DNA from: Gammaproteobacteria bacterium
GTDB taxonomy: Bacteria > Pseudomonadota > Gammaproteobacteria > Steroidobacterales > JACDCP01
Assembly (NCBI GenBank): GCA_013817465.1
Contig: JACDCP010000225.1
Span: 1-5,169 of the forward strand
Direction of reading: 5' to 3'
Length of the DNA: 5,169 bases
The position numbers were made by a program, and so were the translations under genes. Below are positions 1 through 5,151 of this stretch, piece after piece. Each line of letters starts with the position of its first letter. Within the stretch, counting starts at the first letter, position 1. The notes under the pieces were generated by a model. It saw only the letters and a program-made list of their open reading frames with translations. It did no database searches and was not told where the DNA came from.

Positions 1-153
1 GTGCAAAGGCTCGAGGCTCTGGGTGCGAAGCGCGTCGGCCAGGTGCGCAGGTGGTGGGTCATGGAGGCGCCGACCGGGCAGAGGTTCTGCGTGGTGCGGC
101 CGCAGAGCAAGGATTTCGACCGCGAGGCAAACGTCTGGCATCACACCTCGTGA
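1..153 (+). CDS. VOC/glyoxalase-like protein, C-terminal part only
   Basis: Frame 1 is open from the window edge to a TGA at 151-153 and gives 50 residues; the start lies upstream of the window. The visible segment contains LEALGA, then WWVMEAPTGQRFCVV and a terminal ANVW. This is the usual ending of the vicinal-oxygen-chelate proteins annotated as VOC family or glyoxalase-like: a helix 'LxALGA', a strand 'W.VMxDPxGxxFCVV' and a short tail. The acidic metal ligand often found in the last strand cannot be assigned, so no reaction or substrate can be given. The TGA overlaps the ribosome binding site of panD, which starts 10 bases downstream, so co-transcription is likely. The family call is by recognition. 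It does not establish glyoxalase activity, because many members bind antibiotics or other small molecules. Confidence 0.82.
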   Translation: MQRLEALGAKRVGQVRRWWVMEAPTGQRFCVVRPQSKDFDREANVWHHTS

Positions 154-157
154 GGAG
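152..157 (+). promoter_or_regulatory. Ribosome binding site of panD
   Basis: GAGGAG overlaps the stop codon of the preceding VOC gene. It lies 6 bases before the TTG at 164, ideal spacing, and 15 bases before the GTG at 173, too far. It therefore decides the panD start in favour of TTG and suggests translational coupling with the upstream gene. Confidence 0.75.
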
Positions 158-163
158 AGTCTC

Positions 164-568
164 TTGCGCTGGGTGCTGAGATCCAAGATTCACCGTGCGA
201 CCGTCACGGAAGCGAATCTGCACTATGTCGGCAGCATCACGATCGATGCCGCGTTGATCGAGCGGGTAGGATTGTGGCGCGGCGAAAGAGTGCTCGTGGT
301 CAGCAACGCGACAGGCGTCAGACTCGAAACCTACGTCATTCCGGGCGCGCGGGATTCGGGCGTCGTCTGCATGAACGGTGCGGCCGCGCACCTGATCAGG
401 ACAGGCGAGCAGATCATCGTCATGGGTTTCGAGTTGACCGACACCCCGCTCGAGCCGCGCGTCATTCTCGTCGACGAGCAAAACAAATTTGTTCAGGATC
501 TGAACGAGTCCAATATGCCGCGGCAGGCCAACGAGGAGCGCGGCGAGCCCGATCAGTTTGGCGGTTGA
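164..568 (+). CDS. panD: Aspartate 1-decarboxylase (pyruvoyl enzyme)
   Basis: The product converts L-aspartate to beta-alanine and CO2 in the cytoplasm, the beta-alanine branch of pantothenate and CoA synthesis. The 134-residue product begins MRWVLRSKIHRATVT, matching the family's 'MxRxMLxxKxHRxxVT' start. The self-cleavage site is LHYVGSITID, with Gly23-Ser24; Ser24 would become the pyruvoyl group. Arg53 and Tyr57 (RLETY) and the NGAAAH motif at 71-76 match known active-site and processing residues. The start is TTG: it gives the N-terminal length seen in the E. coli enzyme and is the only candidate well spaced from GAGGAG at 152-157. The reading frame stays open upstream to about base 23, but that part overlaps the VOC gene and does not resemble PanD. 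The C-terminus has about 20 polar residues beyond the usual core. No panB or panC lies in the window. PanD proteins are made as an inactive proenzyme and mature by cleavage; whether a PanZ-like helper is needed here cannot be seen. Confidence 0.97.
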   Translation: MRWVLRSKIHRATVTEANLHYVGSITIDAALIERVGLWRGERVLVVSNATGVRLETYVIPGARDSGVVCMNGAAAHLIRTGEQIIVMGFELTDTPLEPRVILVDEQNKFVQDLNESNMPRQANEERGEPDQFGG

Positions 569-729
569 ACCAAACGTCCGACCGACCATTACCATCTGCG
601 ATCGACAATCTCCTGCGCTGAAACAAACCCTGTCCCCTTTCCGCAAGGCGAGAGGGTTGATGTCATCCGCGATCACCGAAACCTTTGTCATGTCAGAATG
701 ATTCCCCTGCGCACACAGGAATCACTCCC
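569..729 (+). other. Intergenic region with a weak hairpin (626-658)
   Basis: These 161 bases between panD and the topoisomerase hold no supported gene. AACCCT (626-631) can pair with AGGGTT (653-658), with an inner CCTT (636-639) / AAGG (645-648) pair, giving an interrupted hairpin. No T-run follows, so a rho-independent terminator is not convincing. The promoter of the topoisomerase probably lies here, but I cannot assign -35/-10 boxes with confidence. Confidence 0.35.
717..720 (+). promoter_or_regulatory. Ribosome binding site of the topoisomerase
   Basis: AGGA lies 9 bases before the ATG at 730. It supports that ATG over the in-frame TTG at 685, which has no purine-rich site at a suitable distance and would add 15 residues that do not look like the family. 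Confidence 0.6.
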
Positions 730-1767
730 ATGGCCCGCTATTCAGTCCGTGACAGCTCGCGTTCGGCGAAACGCCTCGCGCTGCGCTACGTGTCCACTGA
801 GGAGCCGGGTTACGCACGCCGGCGTTGCGGCCGCGGTTTCGTGTTCTTCCATCCCGGCGGCACGGTCGTAACCCAGCCGGCATTGCGCGCCTGGCTCAAA
901 GATCTGCCTGTCCCGCCGGCCTGGACGCAAGTCTGGATCTGCCGCTTTCGCAATGGCCATATCCTGGCGACTGGCCGCGATGCGAAAGCGCGCAAGGTCT
1001 ATCTCTATCACCCGGACTGGCGGCAGCATCGCAGCCGGACCAACTTCGAGCGCCTCGCCGCTTTCGGCCGGGCGTTGCCTGCTATTCGCAAACGCCTCGA
1101 CCGCGATCTGCGACAGCGCGGGCTGCTGCGCGAGCGCGTGCTTGCGGCGGCGATCCACCTGATGGATGTTTCGCACATACGCGTCGGTGGAGAAGAATAC
1201 GCGCGGGACAACAGAAGCTTTGGCATTACCACGCTGCTGGACAGGCATCTCGAGCTCGCAGGCCAGCGCGTGAACCTGAGCTTCCGTGCGAAAGGCGGCC
1301 AGCTGCGGGAGATTTCGCTGACCGACCCGCGGCTGGCGCGTGTGCTGCGCCAGTGCGAGGATCTTCCCGGTCAACGCCTGTTTCAGTTTGTCGACGACGC
1401 AGGCCAGCGCTGTGCGATCGATTCGACTGATATAAACGACTATCTGCGCGAGGCAGGTGGCGCCGCTTTCACGGCCAAGGATTTCCGCACCTGGGGAGGT
1501 ACGGTTGCGGCGCTCGAGTACCTCATGGGACAACCCGTTTCGGCGGCCGAGGAGGACGAAGTGGAGCAGGTCGTCAAGGCGTGCCTCGAGCACGCTGCCG
1601 AGCATCTCGGAAACACGCTCGCCATCACACGCGAGCATTACGTACACCCGCAGATACTCGACGCGTTCCGGCGAGCCAGTCTGCCGCCCGCGCCACGTCG
1701 CCGGCGGTGCAGGCTCGATCCGGCTGAAAGCGTCGTTCTGAAAATCCTCAAACAAAAACGCCGCTGA
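730..1767 (+). CDS. Type IB DNA topoisomerase (bacterial/poxvirus-like)
   Basis: The product, 345 residues, relaxes supercoiled DNA by nicking one strand through a 3'-phosphotyrosine and letting the duplex rotate. It should act on the nucleoid and needs neither ATP nor metal. The N-terminal part (about 1-95) has the small beta-rich DNA-binding domain, with GYARRRCGRGFVFF and a later RDAKARKVYLYHPDW segment. The catalytic domain carries the full active-site set: Arg151 in RVGGEEYARDN, Lys188 in FRAKGG, Arg253 in DFRTWGGT, Asn295 nine residues before the nucleophile, and Tyr304 in REHYVHP. Asn in the fourth position matches the Deinococcus enzyme, where poxviruses use His. The C-terminus is basic (APRRRRCR...KQKRR), which could add nonspecific DNA contacts. 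The length is normal for the family. The start is the ATG at 730, preceded by AGGA. It stands alone: 161 bases after panD and convergent with the next gene. Bacterial members are sporadically distributed and usually not essential, because gyrase and TopA do the bulk work. Confidence 0.96.
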   Translation: MARYSVRDSSRSAKRLALRYVSTEEPGYARRRCGRGFVFFHPGGTVVTQPALRAWLKDLPVPPAWTQVWICRFRNGHILATGRDAKARKVYLYHPDWRQHRSRTNFERLAAFGRALPAIRKRLDRDLRQRGLLRERVLAAAIHLMDVSHIRVGGEEYARDNRSFGITTLLDRHLELAGQRVNLSFRAKGGQLREISLTDPRLARVLRQCEDLPGQRLFQFVDDAGQRCAIDSTDINDYLREAGGAAFTAKDFRTWGGTVAALEYLMGQPVSAAEEDEVEQVVKACLEHAAEHLGNTLAITREHYVHPQILDAFRRASLPPAPRRRRCRLDPAESVVLKILKQKRR

Positions 1768-1783
1768 CCTGTTCCAGGGCATG

Positions 1784-1810
1784 GCTCGGCCGAAGCTGAT
1801 GCGGCCGTGC
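1784..1810. terminator. Inverted repeat between convergent genes, candidate bidirectional terminator
   Basis: GCTCGGCCG (1784-1792) pairs with CGGCCGTGC (1802-1810) across a 9-base loop, with one T-T mismatch. It sits in the 52-base gap between the topoisomerase stop (1767) and the stop of the minus-strand gene (1820), where a terminator serving both strands is expected. No T-tract follows on either strand, so it is at best an atypical or rho-assisted terminator. Confidence 0.4.
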
Positions 1811-1819
1811 TACGGGAAC

Positions 1820-3058
1820 TCAGCGACGGTTCTCCAGCGCCTCATCGAGGCGGGCGACAAAATCGTCCCCGGCGTCGATCTGTTCGACGCGGGCGCGCTG
1901 GGTGTCGATGTCCGCCTTGACGGTCGCCATCAATGCCTCGAAACGGGGATCGTCGCGGATCGACTGCCAGCGAGGATCGCTGTTCACCGAGTAATTATCG
2001 CGCCACCCGGCGTCGACGGCCTGCCGCAGGCGATCGAGCGCCAGTTCCTCGTCGCCGGCGAGCACGGCATTCTGAGCGAACAGGAACTGATCCCCGCCCA
2101 GATGCAGTAACCCCTGGGCCTGGCGCTCGCGATACTGACGGTCGAGCTCTTGCAATAGTCTGCGTGCACGGTCTGTCGCCCCGGTGTTGAGCCAGGCCCA
2201 GGCGAGCGCGTGATACGCGTCGGCGGACAGCCAGTCATTGCCGCCGGAAGCGTCCAGATCCAGGTGAGCTGCAAGGGTCTGAACGGCGTCTTCGTAATTG
2301 CCGGCCAACGCCTGCAGGGTTCCATACTCCCTGACGGTATCAGGCTCAAAAGCCGTGATTTCCCCGCCTGCCGCGTCGAGCACGGCCTGCAGGGCCTCCG
2401 CCATCTCCTCGAAACGTCCCTGCAATCTCAACATCTCCGGGCGATTCGGGCGGCCGTTGACGAAAAAAGAGGCGTCCGGCTGCTCGCGCTCATTGCGCTC
2501 CATCCAGTACTCGGCCCGTGCCCACAGCCCCAGACGTGAATAACTGCAAATCAGAAGGGGGTACCAGAGTCCACGCTCGGGAGATTCCGCGTGAGCCAGC
2601 ACCAGTCGCTTCGCCATGTCGTTGGATTCGACGAGTCGGCCGGTATGGACATACAACTCCCCGAGCGTCCAATAGACGGAGAAAGAGGGCTGCGGCAGCT
2701 CGAGCCGCCGCCGCAGGCTCTGCTCGGCCCGCGCGAAATCACCGCGCTCCGCACGAGCCATCGCGAGATTGTCGTTGAGCGGGGACGCGAGCGGATCGAT
2801 GCGGGCGGCGCGTTCTTGCACCGCAAACTGCTCGGCATACCGTCCCTGCGCTTGCAGCGCAACCGCTAACCAACTGCTCGCGTCGACCATATTTGGCTCG
2901 AGGGTGAGCGCTTTGCGCAGCATGGCTTCCGAGCCGGGGTAGTCCGGCGGATGCCGCTGCTGCTGCAGCAGCCCCTGTGCCACAAACGCCCGGGCGAGAT
3001 CGGGCTTCAGGGCCAGGGCGCTGTCGATGGCTTCCTGCGTGCGGTCGGCCAGATCGGG
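1820..3058 (-). CDS. C-terminal TPR fragment of the frameshifted regulator
   Basis: This frame encodes 412 residues downstream of the frameshift and ends at the TGA at 1820-1822. The first in-frame start is a GTG at 2981-2983, with no clear ribosome binding site, so independent translation is doubtful. The sequence is mostly helical tetratricopeptide repeats; examples are LRKALTLEPNMVDASSWLAV, then AVQERAARIDP...LAMARAERGDFARAEQSL, then YWTLGELYVHTGRLVESN. The end has the pattern LRQAVDAGWRD...DPRWQSIRDDPRFEALM, a C-terminal signature common in TolB-like/TPR regulators and adenylate-cyclase-linked TPR proteins. In the intact protein this part would be on the far side of the membrane from the DNA-binding domain, probably periplasmic, for protein or ligand contacts. 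It belongs with the N-terminal half at 3007-4389. Confidence 0.8.
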   Translation of the reverse strand, partial: PDLADRTQEAIDSALALKPDLARAFVAQGLLQQQRHPPDYPGSEAMLRKALTLEPNMVDASSWLAVALQAQGRYAEQFAVQERAARIDPLASPLNDNLAMARAERGDFARAEQSLRRRLELPQPSFSVYWTLGELYVHTGRLVESNDMAKRLVLAHAESPERGLWYPLLICSYSRLGLWARAEYWMERNEREQPDASFFVNGRPNRPEMLRLQGRFEEMAEALQAVLDAAGGEITAFEPDTVREYGTLQALAGNYEDAVQTLAAHLDLDASGGNDWLSADAYHALAWAWLNTGATDRARRLLQELDRQYRERQAQGLLHLGGDQFLFAQNAVLAGDEELALDRLRQAVDAGWRDNYSVNSDPRWQSIRDDPRFEALMATVKADIDTQRARVEQIDAGDDFVARLDEALENRR

Positions 3059-4389
3059 CGCAAGCCTGTCATGAACGCCAGAACGATGCCCAGTTCCGCA
3101 TGAGCGTCGGCATATTGCGAATCGATGGCAATGGCCCGCTCGAACTGTTCGGTTGCGAGTTTCGGGAAGTCCGGCTCTCGCTGGTACATGATCTCGCGCC
3201 CGATCAGATAGTGCTGATAAGCCTCGAGGGCCGGCGGCGCATCGCTCAGGCGATTCCGGGCCCCGGCATCGAGGCTGAGCTCGAAGCTCTCGGCGAGCTT
3301 GAGCGCGATCTCGTCCTGCACGGCGAAGATGTCGTCCGGCTGCCGGTCGAAGGTCAGCGACCAGAGGGGGCCGCCGGTCGTCGCATCGACGAGCTGCGCC
3401 GTGACCCGCAGCCGATCCTCCGCGCTCTGCACGCTGCCCTCGAGCAGGTAACGCGCATTGAGCAGGCGTCCGATTTCGCGCACATCCATATCCTGACCCT
3501 TGAACGCGGACGAGGAGGTGCGCGCGATCACGGTCATTTCGCGCAGGCTCGCGAGCTGATGCAGCACCGCTTCGGCGATGCCGGTCGCGATGTAGTCACG
3601 GTTCGGATCGGCGCTCAGATCGAGGAACGGCAGCACCGCGATCGTCCGTGCAGGGAGGGACGGCGCGGCAGCAGCCGGCGGCTGCGGCGGCGGGACAGGA
3701 TCGAAAAACCAGAACGCCCCGGCGATCATGGCGGCGGCGGCAGCCGCGCCCGCGGCCAGGCGCCAGCGCAAGCTCGCCGCAGGCGCGGTTGGAGGTGCTT
3801 CGGCCGGCTCCGCCGCATCCGCGAGCGGCGTGACGGGTGCGACGATGCGGTAGCCGCGACCGCGAACCGCGGAAAGGTAGCGCGGCTTCTCGCCGTGGTC
3901 GTCGAGGGCATCGCGCAGGAGCTGAACCCGCTTAGCAACGGTTTCGGGCCCCACGACGAGGCCGGGCCAGACCTCGCCGCCGGCGGGATCGTCGGCGGGC
4001 GCCGATTTGGCGGTACCCACAGGAACTGCGGTATCTGCGGAGGCGAGGGGCTGCGGCGTTCCTGCAAAGCGATAGCCGCGCTTCGGCAGCGTCTCGAGCA
4101 GGGCACGCCCGCGCTCGCCGCCTCCGGCCCGGGACAGGTGCCGGCGCAGTTGATAAATGCAGCGCGACAGCGCGTCGTCGCCGACGACAACGCCGGGCCA
4201 GACGCTCGCCATCAGTTCGTCGCGCGACACCACCTGGCCGGCCCGGGCCGCGAGCACCAGCAGCACGTCCATGACCTTGGGATCGAGCCGCTCGCGGCCT
4301 GCCGGGCCGACGATTTCGCCGCCGATGGGATCAACGGTGAATTCGCCGACCTGAAAGATCCGGCCAGAATCGGATTCGCCAGAGGCCAT
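3007..4389 (-). CDS. ToxR/CadC-like winged-helix regulator with TolB-like domain, N-terminal part, truncated by frameshift
   Basis: The frame encodes 460 residues; the last 17 (RPIWPTARRKPSTAPWP) are out-of-frame sequence. Residues 11-110 form a complete OmpR/PhoB-type winged helix: FQVGEFTVDP, LDPKVMDVLLVLAARAGQVV, DELMASVWPGVVVGDDALSR and ETLPKRGYRF. Residues 139-185 repeat only its second half, with EVWPGLVVGPETVAKRVQL and AVRGRGYRIVAPV. A hydrophobic segment at about 207-229, preceded by Arg208 and Arg210, is a single membrane anchor that would put the C-terminus in the periplasm. Residues 247-373 are a TolB/FlgO-like domain (TIAVLPFLDLSADPN, GIAEAVLHQLASL, LLNARYLLEGSV, DDIFAVQDEIA), and TPRs start near 386. 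The ATG at 4389 is chosen over the ATG at 4440 because GAGGTGA lies five bases before it and the family pattern begins just after. Such proteins bind DNA while held in the inner membrane. The target is unknown; the divergent cupin gene is an obvious candidate. Confidence 0.88.
   Translation of the reverse strand: MASGESDSGRIFQVGEFTVDPIGGEIVGPAGRERLDPKVMDVLLVLAARAGQVVSRDELMASVWPGVVVGDDALSRCIYQLRRHLSRAGGGERGRALLETLPKRGYRFAGTPQPLASADTAVPVGTAKSAPADDPAGGEVWPGLVVGPETVAKRVQLLRDALDDHGEKPRYLSAVRGRGYRIVAPVTPLADAAEPAEAPPTAPAASLRWRLAAGAAAAAAMIAGAFWFFDPVPPPQPPAAAAPSLPARTIAVLPFLDLSADPNRDYIATGIAEAVLHQLASLREMTVIARTSSSAFKGQDMDVREIGRLLNARYLLEGSVQSAEDRLRVTAQLVDATTGGPLWSLTFDRQPDDIFAVQDEIALKLAESFELSLDAGARNRLSDAPPALEAYQHYLIGREIMYQREPDFPKLATEQFERAIAIDSQYADAHAELGIVLAFMTGLRPIWPTARRKPSTAPWP
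3059..3060 (-). other. Frameshift junction
   Basis: On the minus strand the Leu codon TTG (3063-3061) is followed by only two bases, CG, before the CCC (3058-3056) that opens the frame PDLADRTQE. One lost base explains it: TTG-GCG-CCC would read L-A-P, and TTG-CGC-CCC would read L-R-P after loss of one C from a run of four. There is no slippery heptamer, so programmed frameshifting is unlikely. Confidence 0.8.
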
Positions 4390-4394
4390 CCCCG

Positions 4395-4401
4395 TCACCT
4401 C
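4395..4401 (-). promoter_or_regulatory. Ribosome binding site of the winged-helix regulator
   Basis: Read on the minus strand, GAGGTGA lies five bases before the ATG at 4389-4387. It decides this start over the in-frame ATG at 4440-4438, which would add 17 residues with no family resemblance. Confidence 0.7.
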
Positions 4402-4509
4402 GATCTGCAAGAGCTCCGGGAAAATCGATATCGGGAGCATATCAACTTTTTATCAGGACCCGACGCGTCGAGCCGGGTAGTTTGCGTGCTCCCGAAAACT
4501 CTCTCCAAC

Positions 4510-4515
4510 AGGAGG
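4510..4515 (+). promoter_or_regulatory. Ribosome binding site of the cupin gene
   Basis: AGGAGG, a full consensus site, lies 7 bases before the ATG at 4523. It fixes that start over the second in-frame ATG at 4529 and suggests efficient translation. Confidence 0.8.
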
Positions 4516-4522
4516 ACGCAAG

Positions 4523-5056
4523 ATGAAAATGCATCGAAGAGCATGGGGCGCACTTGCCGGCGGCTTATGCGCGTGCGCAGTCGTGGCAACAGCCTATTCG
4601 GCCGTCAGCGAGGTCATCGCCGTCGGCACGATGGCGCATTCGGAACTGGTCGGCGGTCCGGCTACGGTCACTATGCGGAAGTTGACGATCGCGCCGGGAG
4701 AAGTGCTGCCGTGGCACTACCATCCGGGGGCCGGCGCGTTCACGGTCGTTACGAGCGGCGTGCTGAACCTCGAGGATGGTTGCGGCAGCGAAGTCGTGTA
4801 CACGCCCGGACAGGCCTTCCTCGAGTCGCCGTATCGCGTGCACCGGGGCAAGAACCTGACCTCCGAACCCGTCGTCACAGCGCAGACGTTTATCGTCCCG
4901 GCGGGCGAAGGGACAACGGTGCAGACCGGGCAGCAGTTCTGTGGGGCGCCGCGTGATCGGGACGAGTGCCGCGGTGGTGGCTGGGAAGCCTTCGACTTTC
5001 CGCGCAATTTTGCAAACCAGGGCGACTGCTTACAGTACGTTATTAAGGGTCGGTGA
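4523..5056 (+). CDS. Secreted cupin-domain protein with C-terminal cysteine motif
   Basis: The 177-residue product has a signal peptide: a basic start (MKMHRRAW), a hydrophobic stretch, and a likely cleavage after ATA (residue 24). A single cupin barrel spans about 50-128. Motif 1 is PGEVLPWHYHPG, with His65 and His67; the Glu normally found 4-5 residues later is missing. Motif 2 is YTPGQAFLESPYRVHRGKN, with His107 and Asn111. Three His ligands could still bind a metal. The WHYHPG...VVTSGVL pattern matches small exported cupins seen in many bacteria. After the barrel, Cys140 is followed by CRGGGWEAF...FANQGDCLQYV, with Cys149 and Cys169. This resembles the 'CKxGGWxxF...FKNQGxCVxYV' ending of other exported bacterial proteins and may form a disulfide-bonded knot. 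Cys87 and Cys140 could form another pair. The gene is divergent from the membrane regulator, which may control it. Substrate and reaction are unknown, and a binding rather than catalytic role is possible. Confidence 0.88.
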   Translation: MKMHRRAWGALAGGLCACAVVATAYSAVSEVIAVGTMAHSELVGGPATVTMRKLTIAPGEVLPWHYHPGAGAFTVVTSGVLNLEDGCGSEVVYTPGQAFLESPYRVHRGKNLTSEPVVTAQTFIVPAGEGTTVQTGQQFCGAPRDRDECRGGGWEAFDFPRNFANQGDCLQYVIKGR

Positions 5057-5090
5057 GGGCGGGGAGAGGATGAGGATAGTACTTTCAAAG

Positions 5091-5116
5091 GCCCTGCTGC
5101 GGTAGCGGGCAGGGGC
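5091..5116 (+). terminator. Hairpin downstream of the cupin gene, possible terminator
   Basis: GCCCTGC (5091-5097) pairs with GCAGGGGC (5109-5116), a seven-base-pair stem with one bulged G and an 11-base loop, 35 bases after the cupin stop. No T-run follows, so it is a weak terminator candidate. Confidence 0.35.
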
Positions 5117-5127
5117 TGAAGCGGTCA

Positions 5128-5151
5128 TCGGGAGGCGATTCGGGAGGCGAG
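5128..5151 (+). repeat. Two-copy 12-base tandem repeat
   Basis: TCGGGAGGCGAT (5128-5139) is followed at once by TCGGGAGGCGAG (5140-5151), identical except for the last base. It is too short to classify and could continue as part of a larger repeat beyond the window. Confidence 0.6.

Larger units (their letters stand above)
1820..4389 (-). pseudogene. Frameshifted gene for a membrane-bound winged-helix/TolB-like/TPR regulator (whole locus)
   Basis: The two minus-strand reading frames described separately are two halves of one gene. The N-terminal frame runs from the ATG at 4387-4389 through the start of a TPR array, then leaves the family pattern after residue 443 (AFMTGL). The TPR pattern resumes at once in another frame with PDLADRTQEAIDSALALKP. 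Adding one base at 3059-3060 joins them into a protein of about 856 residues, a normal size for winged-helix plus TolB-like plus TPR regulators. The rest of both halves shows no further break, so the lesion is recent or is a sequencing/assembly error. I label it a pseudogene on the sequence as given; the N-terminal half may still make a protein. Confidence 0.8.
4390..4522. promoter_or_regulatory. Divergent intergenic region, probable promoters and operator
   Basis: These 133 bases separate the minus-strand regulator from the plus-strand cupin and should hold both promoters. The middle (about 4421-4460) is clearly AT-richer than its surroundings. Two perfect palindromes are present: CGATATCG at 4426-4433 and CGACGCGTCG at 4461-4470. 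Either could be a regulator site, but short palindromes also arise by chance. I could not assign convincing -35/-10 pairs on either strand. Confidence 0.5.

Noticed and set aside
23..163. Upstream in-frame extension of panD
   Set aside because: It overlaps the VOC coding sequence in another frame, is Arg/Ser/Gly-rich and has no PanD similarity. The ribosome binding site supports the TTG at 164.
59..691. Minus-strand open frame of 210 codons opposite panD
   Set aside because: It is antisense to panD, which has clear family motifs; the translation shows no domain.
685..729. Upstream TTG start for the topoisomerase, adding 15 residues
   Set aside because: It has no ribosome binding site at a suitable distance, and the ATG at 730 is preceded by AGGA.
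742..1782. Minus-strand open frame of 346 codons opposite the topoisomerase
   Set aside because: It mirrors the topoisomerase coding frame and has no recognisable family features.
3053..3066. Programmed ribosomal frameshifting in the regulator
   Set aside because: There is no slippery heptamer such as X XXY YYZ and no obvious stimulatory structure, and proteins of this type are normally made from one frame. A simple one-base loss explains the data better.
4565..4580. Lipoprotein signal in the cupin (Cys16/Cys18)
   Set aside because: The residues before each cysteine do not fit the lipobox, whereas ATA at 22-24 is a good ordinary signal peptidase site.
2977..4956. Long plus-strand open frame of 659 codons opposite the regulator and running into the cupin gene
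   Set aside because: It is antisense to a well-supported regulator and overlaps the cupin in another frame. Its translation is rich in Arg, Gly and Ala without any recognisable domain, as expected for a shadow frame in GC-rich DNA.
5070..5105. Small open frame MRIVLSKALLR after the cupin
   Set aside because: It is only 11 codons long, with no domain and weak start context; the region more likely holds a hairpin.
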